Source of the DNA: Pyrinomonas sp040289685
GTDB taxonomy: Bacteria; Acidobacteriota; Blastocatellia; Pyrinomonadales; Pyrinomonadaceae
Assembly: GCF_040289685.1 (NCBI RefSeq)
Contig: NZ_PSLQ01000017.1
Coordinates: 1-51,911, forward strand
DNA: 51,911 nucleotides
Direction: 5' to 3'
The position numbers and the translations under genes were made by a program. How positions within the stretch are numbered: the stretch's first letter is position 1; every line of letters begins with the position of its first letter. The notes beneath the pieces were generated by a model, which was given only the letters and a program-made list of their open reading frames with translations, was not told the DNA's origin and did no database searches. Below, piece by piece: positions 24,752-34,632 of this stretch.

Positions 24752-26452
24752 ATGAAGATGAAGAAAGCCCGATTGCCCTTTGGCGCGGCGGTCGTTGGCG
24801 CGTTGTTGCTTTGCATCGCGCTGCCTGCTGCGGAGGTTCTAGGAAGCAGCCGCCCATTCGGCACCATCACAGGATCGGTGCGCGATGAGCAAGGCCGCCC
24901 GCTCGCTGGCGCTCTGATCATCCTCGTGCGCGAAGGTGCCGAGAAGATCGTCCGCCAAACGCGCAGCTCGACGGATGGTTCTTTCAGTCTGCGCGCGCTT
25001 CCCGGGCGGTACATCCTGCGCGCCATTGCCGACGGCTTCAATGCGACGAGCTTCGCGTCGGTGGTTGTCACCCCATCATCTGAACTCGTTTATCGCTTCA
25101 ACTTGGAGCCGGTCGGTTTAGGGCGTACGCTGCCGGAAAGACGAACCGACCGCGGCGATCCGAAGTGGCGTCTTCGTCTGGCCAACAACCGCCGATCGGT
25201 CTTCAATCTCGAAGAGGAAGAGCCACGCGCGCCGTTTGAAGAGCCGCCGACTCGACGAGAAGCGCACGGCGTCGTTGAAACTTACTTCGCCGCTTCCGAT
25301 GGCGTTTTACGCCGCACTGTCCCTGGAGTTAACTTTGCCGTCGCCACGCCGGTCAATGCCGACTTGGATCTGGTTTTCGTCGGGCAAGTAAGTGCTGGCG
25401 CTGGATCGCGCTTTGAGGCGACGGCGCGGCGGCGGATCAACGACCGTCATCGCGCAAGCGTGACCATCGGCAGCGCGCAAGCGAAGTTGCTGGTCGCACA
25501 GCAGTCACACCCGTTGCTGAACGAAGACTTGCAGCAACTCTCCGTGCGGGCCGTGGATGAATGGGTCGTGCGCGATGGCGTGGTGGTGCTGCTCGGACTG
25601 GATTATGCGCGCTTAGTAGGTGCGGGCGATGCCGGTTCATTGGTACCGAGATTGGGCATGCAGTTCGACCTCAATGCGCGCACGCGCGTTCGAGCCGCCT
25701 ACGCCGCGGCGCCGAAAGAAAGAACGCACCGGGAAACGGTGGTCGAAGGAAGCGAGGCGACGTTTGAAAGGGTCGGGACGCAGCCAGTGGCGCTCGTTGA
25801 CGGGCGCGCCGTGGTCGAACGCAGTCGTCGCTTGGAGATCGGTTTGGAACGCGTCTTGGACGAGCGTTCGCGCGTGGAAGCGACCGCCTTTTTCGACACA
25901 GTGGATGGACGCGGCGTCGGCTTGATGGCGCTGCCGCCGACTGCGACCAAAGGCGAAGGCGGAGCTGAACTGCTGCGCATCGCTAATCAACAAGGGGCGG
26001 CGCGCGGTCTGCGCGTCATCTACACGCGACGCATCAGTCGAGCGTTGAGCGCATCGGCCGGCTATTCTTTCGGGCATGGTCAAGAACTTTCTGCGGAAGG
26101 GCTTCGGGACCCTGCACGACTCTTCCGCGATGGCCTCTTCCAAACGGTCGCAGCGCAGATGGATGCCGATCTAGGAAGCGGGACGCGCGTGCAGACGGTC
26201 TTCAGGTTTTCGCCGCGCGCCACGATCTTTGCCATTGACCCGTTCGCCGGACGCTTGGCCGTCTATGATCCGTCGTTGAGCATTCTGGTCACGCAAGAGT
26301 TGCCGACCTTCGGCCTGCCCGTCCGCGCGGAAGCGGTCCTTGACGCGCGCAACGTATTGAACCTTCAACCCAACGCGGATGACGGCGAAAAAGTGGTTTT
26401 CGTCAGCTCGCTCCCGCGATCCGTGCGCGGAGGTATTCTGATTCGGTTCTAG
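24752..26452 (+). CDS. Outer-membrane beta-barrel-type protein with carboxypeptidase-regulatory domain
   Basis: About 566 residues. A signal peptide (GAAVVGALLLCIALPAAEVLG) is followed by a CarboxypepD_reg domain (TITGSVRDEQGRPLAGALII, about residues 35-120). The rest alternates short amphipathic strands and turns, like the barrel of TonB-receptor-type proteins, ending SLPRSVRGGILIRF with a terminal Phe. It is much shorter than the 977-residue receptor upstream and no plug domain is obvious, so it may be a porin-like relative. ATG 24752 is preferred because GGGAGGG lies five bases upstream. Its role is unknown. Confidence 0.75.
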   Translation: MKMKKARLPFGAAVVGALLLCIALPAAEVLGSSRPFGTITGSVRDEQGRPLAGALIILVREGAEKIVRQTRSSTDGSFSLRALPGRYILRAIADGFNATSFASVVVTPSSELVYRFNLEPVGLGRTLPERRTDRGDPKWRLRLANNRRSVFNLEEEEPRAPFEEPPTRREAHGVVETYFAASDGVLRRTVPGVNFAVATPVNADLDLVFVGQVSAGAGSRFEATARRRINDRHRASVTIGSAQAKLLVAQQSHPLLNEDLQQLSVRAVDEWVVRDGVVVLLGLDYARLVGAGDAGSLVPRLGMQFDLNARTRVRAAYAAAPKERTHRETVVEGSEATFERVGTQPVALVDGRAVVERSRRLEIGLERVLDERSRVEATAFFDTVDGRGVGLMALPPTATKGEGGAELLRIANQQGAARGLRVIYTRRISRALSASAGYSFGHGQELSAEGLRDPARLFRDGLFQTVAAQMDADLGSGTRVQTVFRFSPRATIFAIDPFAGRLAVYDPSLSILVTQELPTFGLPVRAEAVLDARNVLNLQPNADDGEKVVFVSSLPRSVRGGILIRF

Positions 26453-26490
26453 TTTTCGGCTGAAAAGACGGCGAAAGATCGCGCGACTTC

Positions 26491-26521
26491 AAGCCCGCGC
26501 TGGCTTTCAAGACGCGGGCTT
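26491..26521 (+). terminator. Hairpin, probable terminator
   Basis: AAGCCCGCG (26491-26499) pairs with CGCGGGCTT (26513-26521) 39 bases after the preceding stop codon. The following GATCTCTTCC is only weakly T-rich, so termination is likely but not certain. Confidence 0.55.
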
Positions 26522-26970
26522 GATCTCTTCCGATGAACGGAGGAGCATCGGCGGCAGTTGCGCTCCGCTTTGCCCTACCAAGGCAGAAGTTAGTGTCAGG
26601 CCGCGTTTGTGGTGCGTGAGGGGGAATTCAAAATTTTGGAGATCCCCTTGCGCTTCGCGCGTGGTCGCGGTTGAAGCATATATGGTTTGGCATCAAAGGT
26701 TTGCGGCTTTGATCTGACGGGCCGCGCGCGGCTCTCATCCGAGATTTTGGATGAAATCCAAGATTTTGGAGATCAGCGTGCGCTCCGAAACCCCCGTGAG
26801 ACGGGGCGACGAGGCCTCCGTCGTTTTGCGTAAAATATTGATGGTTGCTATCTTTCGGAGTCGGCGTGGCGCTCCTGCGGACGGCTTCCGGCGGTGTCAG
26901 GGAGCGAGTGGAACGGCGTTTGCCGCAAACAAGGAGAAGGTTTCACATCTCATCGCCTGATGGCTAGATC
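26522..26970. other. Intergenic region before the sensor kinase
   Basis: No gene supported; a 69-codon frame at 26751 lacks a ribosome site and a recognisable domain. ATTTTGGAGATC occurs twice (around 26630 and 26763). A 6-bp hairpin CCCCGT-GAG-ACGGGG lies at 26792-26806. Confidence 0.45.
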
Positions 26971-29898
26971 GTGAAGAACCCCGTGCTTACAACTCGAACT
27001 TGGGCGTTGCTGATCCTGGCGGCGGTGCTCTTCGCTGCTGGGGCGCTCAACTTCGCGCAGCGGGTGACGCACGATCTGCCACCTACAGACGGCGTTGAGT
27101 GGACCAACGGCAAAGAGGGTATCATCGCGCGGTCGGTCATGCCCGGGTCGGTCGGCGCGCGCGCCGGAATTCTGCCCGGAGACAAGTTGCTCGCCGTCGC
27201 TTTCGACGACTTACACTTCCAGCAATTGGAGCGTGCCGAGCATGTGCAGATCTATCTGGAACAAGCGGGAATCGGCGGCAACCTCCACTACTTGATCGAG
27301 CGCCCCTCGTTTCCGCCTGACACGCGTTTCTACTACGCCGATCTCTACGGTCTGGACTCGGTCGAGCGTTGGACAGCGCGTGGCCTGATCGTCGAGTCGA
27401 TCGGCCTCATCTATCTTTTGGTCGGTCTCTTCGTCCTCCTCAAACAGGGCGGACGGACGCCTTTCGTGCCGCACTTCGTCGCTCTTTGTCTGACGGCCTT
27501 CGTCTTCCATTTCTACAAGCCGATCGGAACGTACGAAGATCTCGATCTCGCCATTGCCTTTTTAGACACGGCAGCGCTGGTTCTTTTTGCGCCGCTCTTC
27601 ATACACTTCTGCGCCCTCTATCCGGTTCGTCGCCGATTGTTCGACGGAAGGCGCTGGCTGTTGGCTTTGCTCTACGCTCCGGCGGTGGCGCTCATCGGCT
27701 TTGCTGCGCTCGTTCACTTCGTCCCTTCTTCCCGACTTGAGGTGCCGAGCGATTGGATTGCGGGGCTTTATACCGCGTCGTTCGCGCTCTTTTGGGCATC
27801 GCTCGTGCTGGGCGCGATGCTGCTGGTGCGCCGTTTCGTCCGCAGCGAGAACGCTGTCGTCCGGCAACAACTGAAGTGGATAGTTTGGGGATCGGCTCTG
27901 GCCATTGCGCCGTTTACGTTCTTCTACGCCATCGCCTACTTGTCTGAGGGAGCCGTCGTCGAAAGCTGGGTGACGGACCTCTCGCTTGTGCCGTTGGCTT
28001 TGATTCCGCTCACCTTCGGCAATTCGGTGGTGCGCTACCGTCTCATGGACGTCGATATCGTCGTCCGGCGCGCTGCCGTCTACGCGCTGACGACTTTGGC
28101 CATTGCGCTCATGATCGGGTCGGTGGTCTATGTGGCCGGATTGTATGCCATCGGCAGCGAAGACTTGCAGCCGGGAATGGTGACGCTGCGGTTCGTCGTC
28201 GCAGTGATTGCCATGGCGGTGATCGTGATGACGGCGGCGCCGATCAAAAACTTCTTGCAGGAGAAAACGGACCGGCTCTTTTATGGCGAGCGCTATGACT
28301 TGAGGAACAGCCTGCTCGATTTCGGGCGGACGCTTTCGGCCACCACCGGGCTGGAGCCGCTGCTGGATGCGCTCGTGAGTCGCTTGCAAGAGGTTTTAGG
28401 CGTCGAGCGCATCGCCATCCTCATCGAGGATGCGGGCGAACCTTCGGGCTATCGTGTGGCGCGCGCTGTCGGGCTCAACGGCGTCACGTTGCCTGCCAAC
28501 TTCCGCGAGGCGATTCGCGTTCATTCTGCCAAAACGGGCGTTGTCCGCGCCGACGACCTTGAACTCGTCCCGGAATCGGAAGCCTCTGTGCGGCGCGCGC
28601 TGCACTACTACGTGCCATGCGCGGTGCGCGGACGAGTGGTCGCCGTCATCGGATTGGGCCGGTCAGCACACGGCGCGCTCCTTTCATCGGAGGACTTGGA
28701 GATCCTGCGCACCGTTTCCGGTTACGTTGCCGTCGCCATCGAAAACAGCCTGCTCTATCAAGAGCAGAAAGCGCGCGCGGCTGAACTCGAGCAGCTCAAG
28801 GAGTTCAATGAATCGATCGTCGAATCGGTCAACATCGGTCTTCTGGCTGTGGATCGTGACGGGCGGATCACGCGTTGCAATTCGGCCTTCGAAGAGATGA
28901 TGCGGGTGCGGCGCGACGAGGTCATCGGCTGCCGCGTGGAAGAGCTGTTCGACGATGAGTTCGCTCATACGCTGCATGAGCTTCTCGGCGGCGCAGGATG
29001 GGCGCTCGCCGAGGTGCGCCATAAATATAAGCTGCGCGTACGCACGCGCGACGGTCGCCCGTTGGTGCTGAACATCGCGCTCGCACCATTGCAGCGCGCC
29101 GATGTTCACGGCAACACGGGAACGCTCGTCGTGCTCGAAGATGCAACGGCTCGCACGCAACTCGAAGAGCAATTGCAACAGGCCGAAAAGCTCTCTTCGA
29201 TTGGCTTGCTCGCTGCCGGTGTGGCGCACGAGATCAACACGCCGCTCACCGGCATTTCGAGCTACACGCAAATGTTGCTCGGAATGATACCGCCAACGGA
29301 TCCGAAACACGCCCTGCTCGAAAAGATTCAACGACAGGCCGGACGCGCCGCTGGCATCGTCAATAACCTCCTGAACTTCTCGCGCACGGGGAGCGCCGCT
29401 GAATTCGGACCGGTCGATATCCACCGCGTGCTCGACGACACGCTCCAACTCCTCGAACCGCAATTGCGCAAAGGGCAGATCGAAATCGAGCGGCGTTACC
29501 GCGAGGGATTGCCGCCCGCTTGGGGCAACGCCGGGAAGCTGCAGCAGGTCTTCACGAATCTGCTTTTGAACGCGCGCGATGCCATCACCGACGGCGGTCG
29601 CATCACATTGACGACCGGTGAGGAGGATGGCGTTGTGGTGATCGAGGTCGCGGACAATGGCATCGGCATCGCGCCGGAAGATTTGCCGCGGATCTACGAC
29701 CCTTTCTTTACGACCAAAGGCATCGGCATCGGCACCGGATTGGGACTGGCCGTCACCTACGGCATCGTGCAAGAACACGCTGGACGCATCTCGGTCGAAA
29801 GCGCCATCGGACGCGGCACGACCTTCCGCCTCATGCTGCCAAAAGCCGAAACGCGCATGACCGAAGCGCGCACCAGACTGCAAGCGGTCGGCGATTGA
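26971..29898 (+). CDS. Membrane sensor histidine kinase with PDZ-like, GAF and PAS domains
   Basis: A 975-residue kinase. After a first membrane helix, residues about 45-110 look like a PDZ-type domain (IARSVMPGSVGARAGILPGD). Several membrane helices follow (about 140-430), then GAF (about 450-595) and PAS (about 605-725, FNESIVESVNIGLLAVDRDG). The HisKA domain has its phosphoacceptor His in GVAHEINTPLTGI (about 750). The HATPase domain has the N box LLLNARDAI, G1 VADNGIGIAPEDLP, and G2 GTGLGLAV. A cognate response regulator is not adjacent. Start GTG 26971 lacks a clear ribosome site. What it senses is unknown. Confidence 0.9.
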   Translation: MKNPVLTTRTWALLILAAVLFAAGALNFAQRVTHDLPPTDGVEWTNGKEGIIARSVMPGSVGARAGILPGDKLLAVAFDDLHFQQLERAEHVQIYLEQAGIGGNLHYLIERPSFPPDTRFYYADLYGLDSVERWTARGLIVESIGLIYLLVGLFVLLKQGGRTPFVPHFVALCLTAFVFHFYKPIGTYEDLDLAIAFLDTAALVLFAPLFIHFCALYPVRRRLFDGRRWLLALLYAPAVALIGFAALVHFVPSSRLEVPSDWIAGLYTASFALFWASLVLGAMLLVRRFVRSENAVVRQQLKWIVWGSALAIAPFTFFYAIAYLSEGAVVESWVTDLSLVPLALIPLTFGNSVVRYRLMDVDIVVRRAAVYALTTLAIALMIGSVVYVAGLYAIGSEDLQPGMVTLRFVVAVIAMAVIVMTAAPIKNFLQEKTDRLFYGERYDLRNSLLDFGRTLSATTGLEPLLDALVSRLQEVLGVERIAILIEDAGEPSGYRVARAVGLNGVTLPANFREAIRVHSAKTGVVRADDLELVPESEASVRRALHYYVPCAVRGRVVAVIGLGRSAHGALLSSEDLEILRTVSGYVAVAIENSLLYQEQKARAAELEQLKEFNESIVESVNIGLLAVDRDGRITRCNSAFEEMMRVRRDEVIGCRVEELFDDEFAHTLHELLGGAGWALAEVRHKYKLRVRTRDGRPLVLNIALAPLQRADVHGNTGTLVVLEDATARTQLEEQLQQAEKLSSIGLLAAGVAHEINTPLTGISSYTQMLLGMIPPTDPKHALLEKIQRQAGRAAGIVNNLLNFSRTGSAAEFGPVDIHRVLDDTLQLLEPQLRKGQIEIERRYREGLPPAWGNAGKLQQVFTNLLLNARDAITDGGRITLTTGEEDGVVVIEVADNGIGIAPEDLPRIYDPFFTTKGIGIGTGLGLAVTYGIVQEHAGRISVESAIGRGTTFRLMLPKAETRMTEARTRLQAVGD

Positions 29899-29917
29899 GG
29901 ATCAACCCTGCGCGCCA

Positions 29918-30003
29918 GTCTTCAGCAGAACTCCGCGAGCGGTGCAAGGACAACGCGCTCGTCGAGACGAAGATCAAAACCAGGAGCGTCTTCAGCAGAA
30001 CTC
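29918..30003 (+). repeat. 16-base direct repeat flanking a short spacer
   Basis: GTCTTCAGCAGAACTC occurs at 29918-29933 and 29988-30003 without mismatch, 70 bases apart. It lies between the kinase stop and the end of the convergent frameshifted gene. Confidence 0.8.
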
Positions 30004-30513
30004 TAAAGAAGCCATCTTTTGGTCATCGGGCGCCAACTCGATCCGTCGCTGTACAAGACGTTGCCCACAAGAATTTCGATCCAACTTCGCGCCCCCAAAT
30101 CAGCGCCCTTGAGAAAAAGTTTGCTGATGTTGAAGTTTTTGACGTTTGTGATTGTTCTCTCTCCGGGCGCGAGCGGCTGTTCGGCGTTGAGCAAAGGCGT
30201 TTCTATGCTAAGTCGTCGTAAGCCCTTACCTCCCTCGATCAGAGCCCAGTTGAAAGAGATGCCCGTTACCCACTTGTTCATGCTGTTCCGTATCTCTATT
30301 TGAGATGATGCGGTAAAAGAGCGGGTGTTCTTCCGACCTCACTTTCAAGATTTCGACCGGTAGCTTTTCGGCTTCTGACCCGCGATACGGTCGAACCTTT
30401 GGATATCCTTCGACCCACGTCTCTGTCTGTTGCTGAACCCGAGCGGTGCTGGCTGGTGTCAACGTCAAGGAGAGGGCCGGACCGAACAAAGCGAGGAAGG
30501 TCATCGACCTCAT
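30003..30513 (-). pseudogene. Frameshifted secreted hypothetical protein
   Basis: On the minus strand a signal-peptide-like start (MRSMTFLALFGPALSLTLTP) leads to PVEILKVRSEEHP and then loses sense. One base further along, the next frame continues FTASSQIEIRNSMNKWVTGI, then SFNWALIEGG, and runs to a TAG at 30003-30005. The two halves read as one about 165-residue beta-rich exported protein split near 30322. The pattern of a positive statement about contrast or neutrality of residues (IEIRN then VTGISFNW) resembles exported proteins common in Acidobacteriota, but I know no name. A sequencing error, a true pseudogene or a +1 shift at CTCTTTTACC are all possible. Confidence 0.5.
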
Positions 30514-30751
30514 CTTCGACCGATGCGGCGATCTCGATCGTGGGACCGCCGGGAGAGCAAGGCGAGAAAAGTCAGTCATTGCCGCGGGGAGTTCACTCGG
30601 ATTTAACCTCGGCGTAACCAAAGCTTAGCGCCGGACAATCTATTCTTCTGCTTCAAGCGGTTTGGGGGAGGAAATTTCTTCCTCGTCGTCTTGACGGACG
30701 CGCGGCAGCGCGTGTAAAAAGGTGACGCTCTTCCCAATTGTTCTGACAACG
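30514..30751. other. Divergent intergenic region
   Basis: About 240 bases between the divergent frameshifted gene and the nuclease gene. No clear promoter pair was identified. Confidence 0.4.
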
Positions 30752-33700
30752 ATGTCCTCTTCGGAGAGAAAGGGATTTCGCGTGTTCACAAAAATCGGAC
30801 GTTGCTCCGCCAGTAGGTGTGTGTTGTTGGCTTTTTTGGTCGGGGCGATCTTCGCGCTTCATCAAGCGATCCTTTGGACTGGGAGCGTCGCCGCCCAAGC
30901 CAGCATGCCGCAGGTCGTCATCAGTCAAGTCTATGGCGGCGGCGGAAACAGCGGCGCGACTTACAAAAACGACTTCATCGAGATATTCAATCGCGGCGCG
31001 ACGGCGGTTAACCTCAACGGATGGTCGGTGCAATACGCTTCGAGCACCGGCACGACGTGGCAGGTGACGACGCTTTCGGGAACGCTCCAACCAGGCCAGT
31101 ACTACCTTATCCGTCAGGCTGCCGGTGGGGGCGGCACGGTCGATCTGCCGCCGCCTGATGCGACCGGCAACATCGCCATGAGCGCTACGTCGGGCAAAGT
31201 CGCGCTCGTCAACAGCACCTCCGCGCTCACGGGCGCATGCCCGACCGCAAACATCGTCGATTTCGTCGGATACGGCAGCACGGCGAATTGCTTTGAGGGC
31301 GCTGGGCCGACAGTCAACTTAAGCAACACCACCGCCGCCATTCGAGCGGGCAACGGCTGTACCGACACGAACAACAACAACGCCGATTTTTCTGCGGGCG
31401 CGCCGACGCCGCGCAACACCAACTCGCCGCTCAACCCCTGCGGCGGAGCGCCGACGCCTTCGCCTTCTCCATCACCTTCGCCGCCGACCATAACACCTAT
31501 TCATACGATTCAGGGCACGGGCTCTTCTTCACCTTTGGTCGGGCAGACGGTCACAACGAGCGGCATCGTGACCGGGTTGAAGTCGAACGGTTTCTTCATT
31601 CAAGCTCCAGATTCAGAAGCCGACAACGATCCGAACAGTTCCGAAGGGATCTTCGTCTTCACTGCTTCCGCGCCGCCTTCGGCAGCGACCATCGGCAATC
31701 GCGTCAACGTCACGGGCACGGTGACCGAATTCCGTCCGTCTTCAGACCCGAACAGTCCGCCGCTGACGCAGATCTCTAATTCGCCCACAGTGACGGTCGT
31801 TTCGACCAACAATCCGTTGCCGACGCCGATCACGCTCACGCCTGCCGATACGTCGCCCACTGGGACGGTGGAGCAACTTGAGAAGTACGAAGGGATGCGC
31901 GTGCGCGTTGACTCGCTGCTCGTGATCGGTCCAACGGGCGGCACGGTTAATGAAACCACAGCGACCTCTGTTTCGAACGGGATCTTTTACGGAGTGGTCT
32001 TGGGCTTGGCGCGTCCGTTTCGCGAGCCGGGCATCTCGGTGCTTGACCCGTTGCCTGCTGGCGCGCCGTGCTGCGTACCTCGTTTCGATGCGAACCCCGA
32101 GAAGCTGCGCATCGACAGCGATGCTCAACCTGGCGCCGTGGCGCTGAACGTCACGGCAGGCAGCATCGTTTCGAACATCGTCGGGCCGCTCGATTTCGGC
32201 TTTCGCACGTACACCATCTTGCCAGATGCGGCAACGCCGCCGAGCGTATCGAATGTAGGAAGCGCCATTGCCGTGCCCGAACCGACGGCGGATGAGTTCA
32301 CCGTCGGTTCGTTCAACATGGAGCGATTCTTCGATGCGACCGATGATCCCGCGATCAACGAGCCGGTGCTGACGCCGATGGCTTTCAATAACCGGTTGAA
32401 CAAAGCTTCGCTCGCCATCCGGCAAGTGATGAGATCGCCCGACATCATTGGCGTCCAAGAGGTGGAGAACCTCGCGACGCTTCAAGCGGTCGCCAATAAA
32501 TTGAACGATGACGAGGTCGCTGCCGGACGCCCGAACCCGAATTACCAGGCCTTCTTGATCGAAGGCAACGATCAAGGCGGCATCGACGTCGGTTTTCTGG
32601 TCAAGACGAATCGCGTCGAGGTCATCGAAGTGCGGCAGGAGGGCAAGAACGCAACCTACATCAATCCGATCACGAATCAACCGGAACTATTGAACGATCG
32701 TCCCCCGCTCGTCCTGCGCGCGCGCGTGCGGCGCGATGGCACGGATCTAGGGCTCGGCGTAACGGTGATCGTCAACCATCTGCGATCCCTTTTGGGCATC
32801 AACGATCCAACCGGAGGGCAGCGCGTGCGCGCCAAGCGAAGGGCGCAAGCGGAATTTTTAGCCAACCTCTTGCAATCTTTGCAGACCTCGACGCCGACGG
32901 AGCCGGTCATTTCGGTTGGCGACTACAACGCTTTTCAGTTCAACGACGGGTACGTTGACGTGATCGGCACGGTGCGCGGTCAACCGACGCCTCCCGATCA
33001 AGTCGTGCTCGCCTCAAGCGATTTAGTGGAGCCTGACTTCGTCGATTTGGTGGACCAGTTACCGGCATCCGAACGCTACTCGTTCGTGAACAACGGCGAC
33101 GCGCAAGTGCTCGACCACATCATCGTCAATCAAGCCGCTTTCGGGCGCTTCAATCGCTTCGCCTACGCGCGCAACGACGCCGATTTCCCTGAAACTTTCC
33201 GCAACGATGCGACGCGCCCGGAAAGGATCTCGGATCACGATATGCCGGTCGCCTATTTTGCGCTCCCGCCAGTCAATCGCGCGCCCATCGCCCGCGACCA
33301 GAGCGTCGCGGTGGTGTACGCCACGCCGCTTACCTTCGCGCTCGAGGCGAGCGATCCGGATGGCGATGCGCTCAGCTTCGCGCTCGTTTCAGCTCCGACC
33401 AAAGGCAACGTCGCGTTCGACAGCAGCAATCGCACGGCGACCTACACGCCCAACCCGGGCGCTTCGGGCGCGGATTCATTCACTTACCGCGCAACTGATC
33501 CGCACGGCGCGAGCGCACAGGCGACTGTCTCTATCGCCATCGTGCCGGAGGATGTATCGAGCTTGGTCCGTGCGACCAGTTCCGGCTTGATTTACAATCG
33601 CGCAACGCGCACATACAATGGGACGATCACCATTACGAACACGAGTGCGCGCGCCATCAGCGGGCCGTTGCAGGTCGTGTTGACCGGACTTTCGGCGGGC

Positions 33701-33865
33701 ACCACGCTCGTCAACGCCAGCGGCGTTTACAACGGCGACCCGTACGTCACGGCCAATATCGCCTCGCTCGAGCCGAGCGGGTCTGTGACGGTGAGCGTGC
33801 AGTTTCGCAGTTCATCGAGCGCGCGCATCAGCTATGTGACCAAAACTTACGCGGGAATCTTCTAG
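30752..33865 (+). CDS. Secreted LTD-domain endonuclease/exonuclease/phosphatase-family protein
   Basis: About 1037 residues with signal peptide (LLAFLVGAIFALHQAILWTG). In order: a lamin-tail domain (VVISQVYGGGGNSGATYKND; then FIEIFNRG and LNGWSVQYAS), a PTPSPSPSPSPP linker, an OB-like domain (TTSGIVTGLKSNGFFIQAPD), and an EEP nuclease domain. The EEP motifs are FTVGSFNMERFF, IGVQEVENL, VIVNHLRS, ISVGDYNAFQFN and SDHDMPVAYF. A cadherin-like repeat (ASDPDGDALSFALVSAP) and a C-terminal beta domain follow. This layout matches large extracellular nucleases, probably for DNA or phosphate scavenging. ATG 30752 is used; GTG 30782, behind AAAGGG, is an equally good start. Confidence 0.88.
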   Translation: MSSSERKGFRVFTKIGRCSASRCVLLAFLVGAIFALHQAILWTGSVAAQASMPQVVISQVYGGGGNSGATYKNDFIEIFNRGATAVNLNGWSVQYASSTGTTWQVTTLSGTLQPGQYYLIRQAAGGGGTVDLPPPDATGNIAMSATSGKVALVNSTSALTGACPTANIVDFVGYGSTANCFEGAGPTVNLSNTTAAIRAGNGCTDTNNNNADFSAGAPTPRNTNSPLNPCGGAPTPSPSPSPSPPTITPIHTIQGTGSSSPLVGQTVTTSGIVTGLKSNGFFIQAPDSEADNDPNSSEGIFVFTASAPPSAATIGNRVNVTGTVTEFRPSSDPNSPPLTQISNSPTVTVVSTNNPLPTPITLTPADTSPTGTVEQLEKYEGMRVRVDSLLVIGPTGGTVNETTATSVSNGIFYGVVLGLARPFREPGISVLDPLPAGAPCCVPRFDANPEKLRIDSDAQPGAVALNVTAGSIVSNIVGPLDFGFRTYTILPDAATPPSVSNVGSAIAVPEPTADEFTVGSFNMERFFDATDDPAINEPVLTPMAFNNRLNKASLAIRQVMRSPDIIGVQEVENLATLQAVANKLNDDEVAAGRPNPNYQAFLIEGNDQGGIDVGFLVKTNRVEVIEVRQEGKNATYINPITNQPELLNDRPPLVLRARVRRDGTDLGLGVTVIVNHLRSLLGINDPTGGQRVRAKRRAQAEFLANLLQSLQTSTPTEPVISVGDYNAFQFNDGYVDVIGTVRGQPTPPDQVVLASSDLVEPDFVDLVDQLPASERYSFVNNGDAQVLDHIIVNQAAFGRFNRFAYARNDADFPETFRNDATRPERISDHDMPVAYFALPPVNRAPIARDQSVAVVYATPLTFALEASDPDGDALSFALVSAPTKGNVAFDSSNRTATYTPNPGASGADSFTYRATDPHGASAQATVSIAIVPEDVSSLVRATSSGLIYNRATRTYNGTITITNTSARAISGPLQVVLTGLSAGTTLVNASGVYNGDPYVTANIASLEPSGSVTVSVQFRSSSSARISYVTKTYAGIF

Positions 33866-33880
33866 GGAGGAAGATCGAGG

Positions 33881-34543
33881 ATGAGGAGTCGTTTGCAAAC
33901 GTTACCGATCTCGCTCGTCGCGTTGCTGTTTTTCGTCATGACGCAAGCGGAAGCGGCGCCTGTAACTTACGATGTTTTCGTCAACACAAGCGCTGTCAGC
34001 GGCACGAGCGGCTTTCTTTCGTTTCAATTCAATCCGGGCGGCGCCGATGCGCAGAGCGCTACCGTTACCATCTCCAATTTCGCTTTCACGGGCGGATCGC
34101 TCGCTGCGAGTTCAACCAACAGCGGCGGGGCGAGCGGCACGCTGCCTTCGACGGTGACCATCAGCAACAACGCTTTGCTCAACGAACTTTTTCAAGGGAT
34201 CACCTTTGGATCGAACTTCTCTTTCCGTTTGACCTTCACCGGTCCGGCGATAGATACACCGGGCGGGTCTTCGTCCGGAAGCGCCTTCGGCCTTTCGCTC
34301 TACGATTCTGGCGAGATGCCTTTATTGACGACGGACCCGAACGGAACGGTCTTAACCATTCTGTTTGATCCGAACGGTGGTCGAGCCGTGCTCACTTTCC
34401 CCCGCGATGAGAACGGCTCTCCCTCGGTCGTGACGATCACAGAACAAGCGGCCGCCGTGCCTGAACCGGCAACGCTGTTGCTCGTTGGGACGGGGCTTGT
34501 TGGTCTCGGCGTCGTTCGGGGCCGTCGGCGGATGAAAGAATAA
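33881..34543 (+). CDS. PEP-CTERM sorting-domain protein
   Basis: A 220-residue exported protein with signal peptide (LPISLVALLFFVMTQAEAAP) and a C-terminal sorting signal: VPEPATLLLVGTGLVGLGVV followed by RGRRR. The VPEP motif, hydrophobic helix and Arg cluster are the hallmarks of substrates of an exosortase, which is not in this window. The middle is Ser/Thr/Gly-rich beta structure of unknown function. AGGGAGGA precedes ATG 33881, 15 bases after the nuclease stop, so the two are probably cotranscribed. Confidence 0.92.
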   Translation: MRSRLQTLPISLVALLFFVMTQAEAAPVTYDVFVNTSAVSGTSGFLSFQFNPGGADAQSATVTISNFAFTGGSLAASSTNSGGASGTLPSTVTISNNALLNELFQGITFGSNFSFRLTFTGPAIDTPGGSSSGSAFGLSLYDSGEMPLLTTDPNGTVLTILFDPNGGRAVLTFPRDENGSPSVVTITEQAAAVPEPATLLLVGTGLVGLGVVRGRRRMKE

Positions 34544-34560
34544 ACTCTGTCGCGTTTCGC

Positions 34561-34600
34561 GCTGAAGACGCCGAAAGTTTCGGCGTCTTCAGCTCCTTTT
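34561..34600. terminator. Strong bidirectional terminator
   Basis: A perfect 14-bp stem GCTGAAGACGCCGA (34561-34574) with loop AAGTT and TCGGCGTCTTCAGC (34580-34593), followed by TCCTTTT. It lies between convergent genes, so it can end transcripts from either side. Confidence 0.88.
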
Positions 34601-34632
34601 CAAAGGGGCGCAATGCGCGGAATGCGTCAAGG

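Noticed and set aside
26751..26960. 69-codon frame before the sensor kinase
   Set aside because: No ribosome site, and the product has no recognisable domain.
31742..32680. 312-codon minus-strand frame over the nuclease gene
   Set aside because: Antisense shadow; the sense strand has unmistakable EEP motifs.
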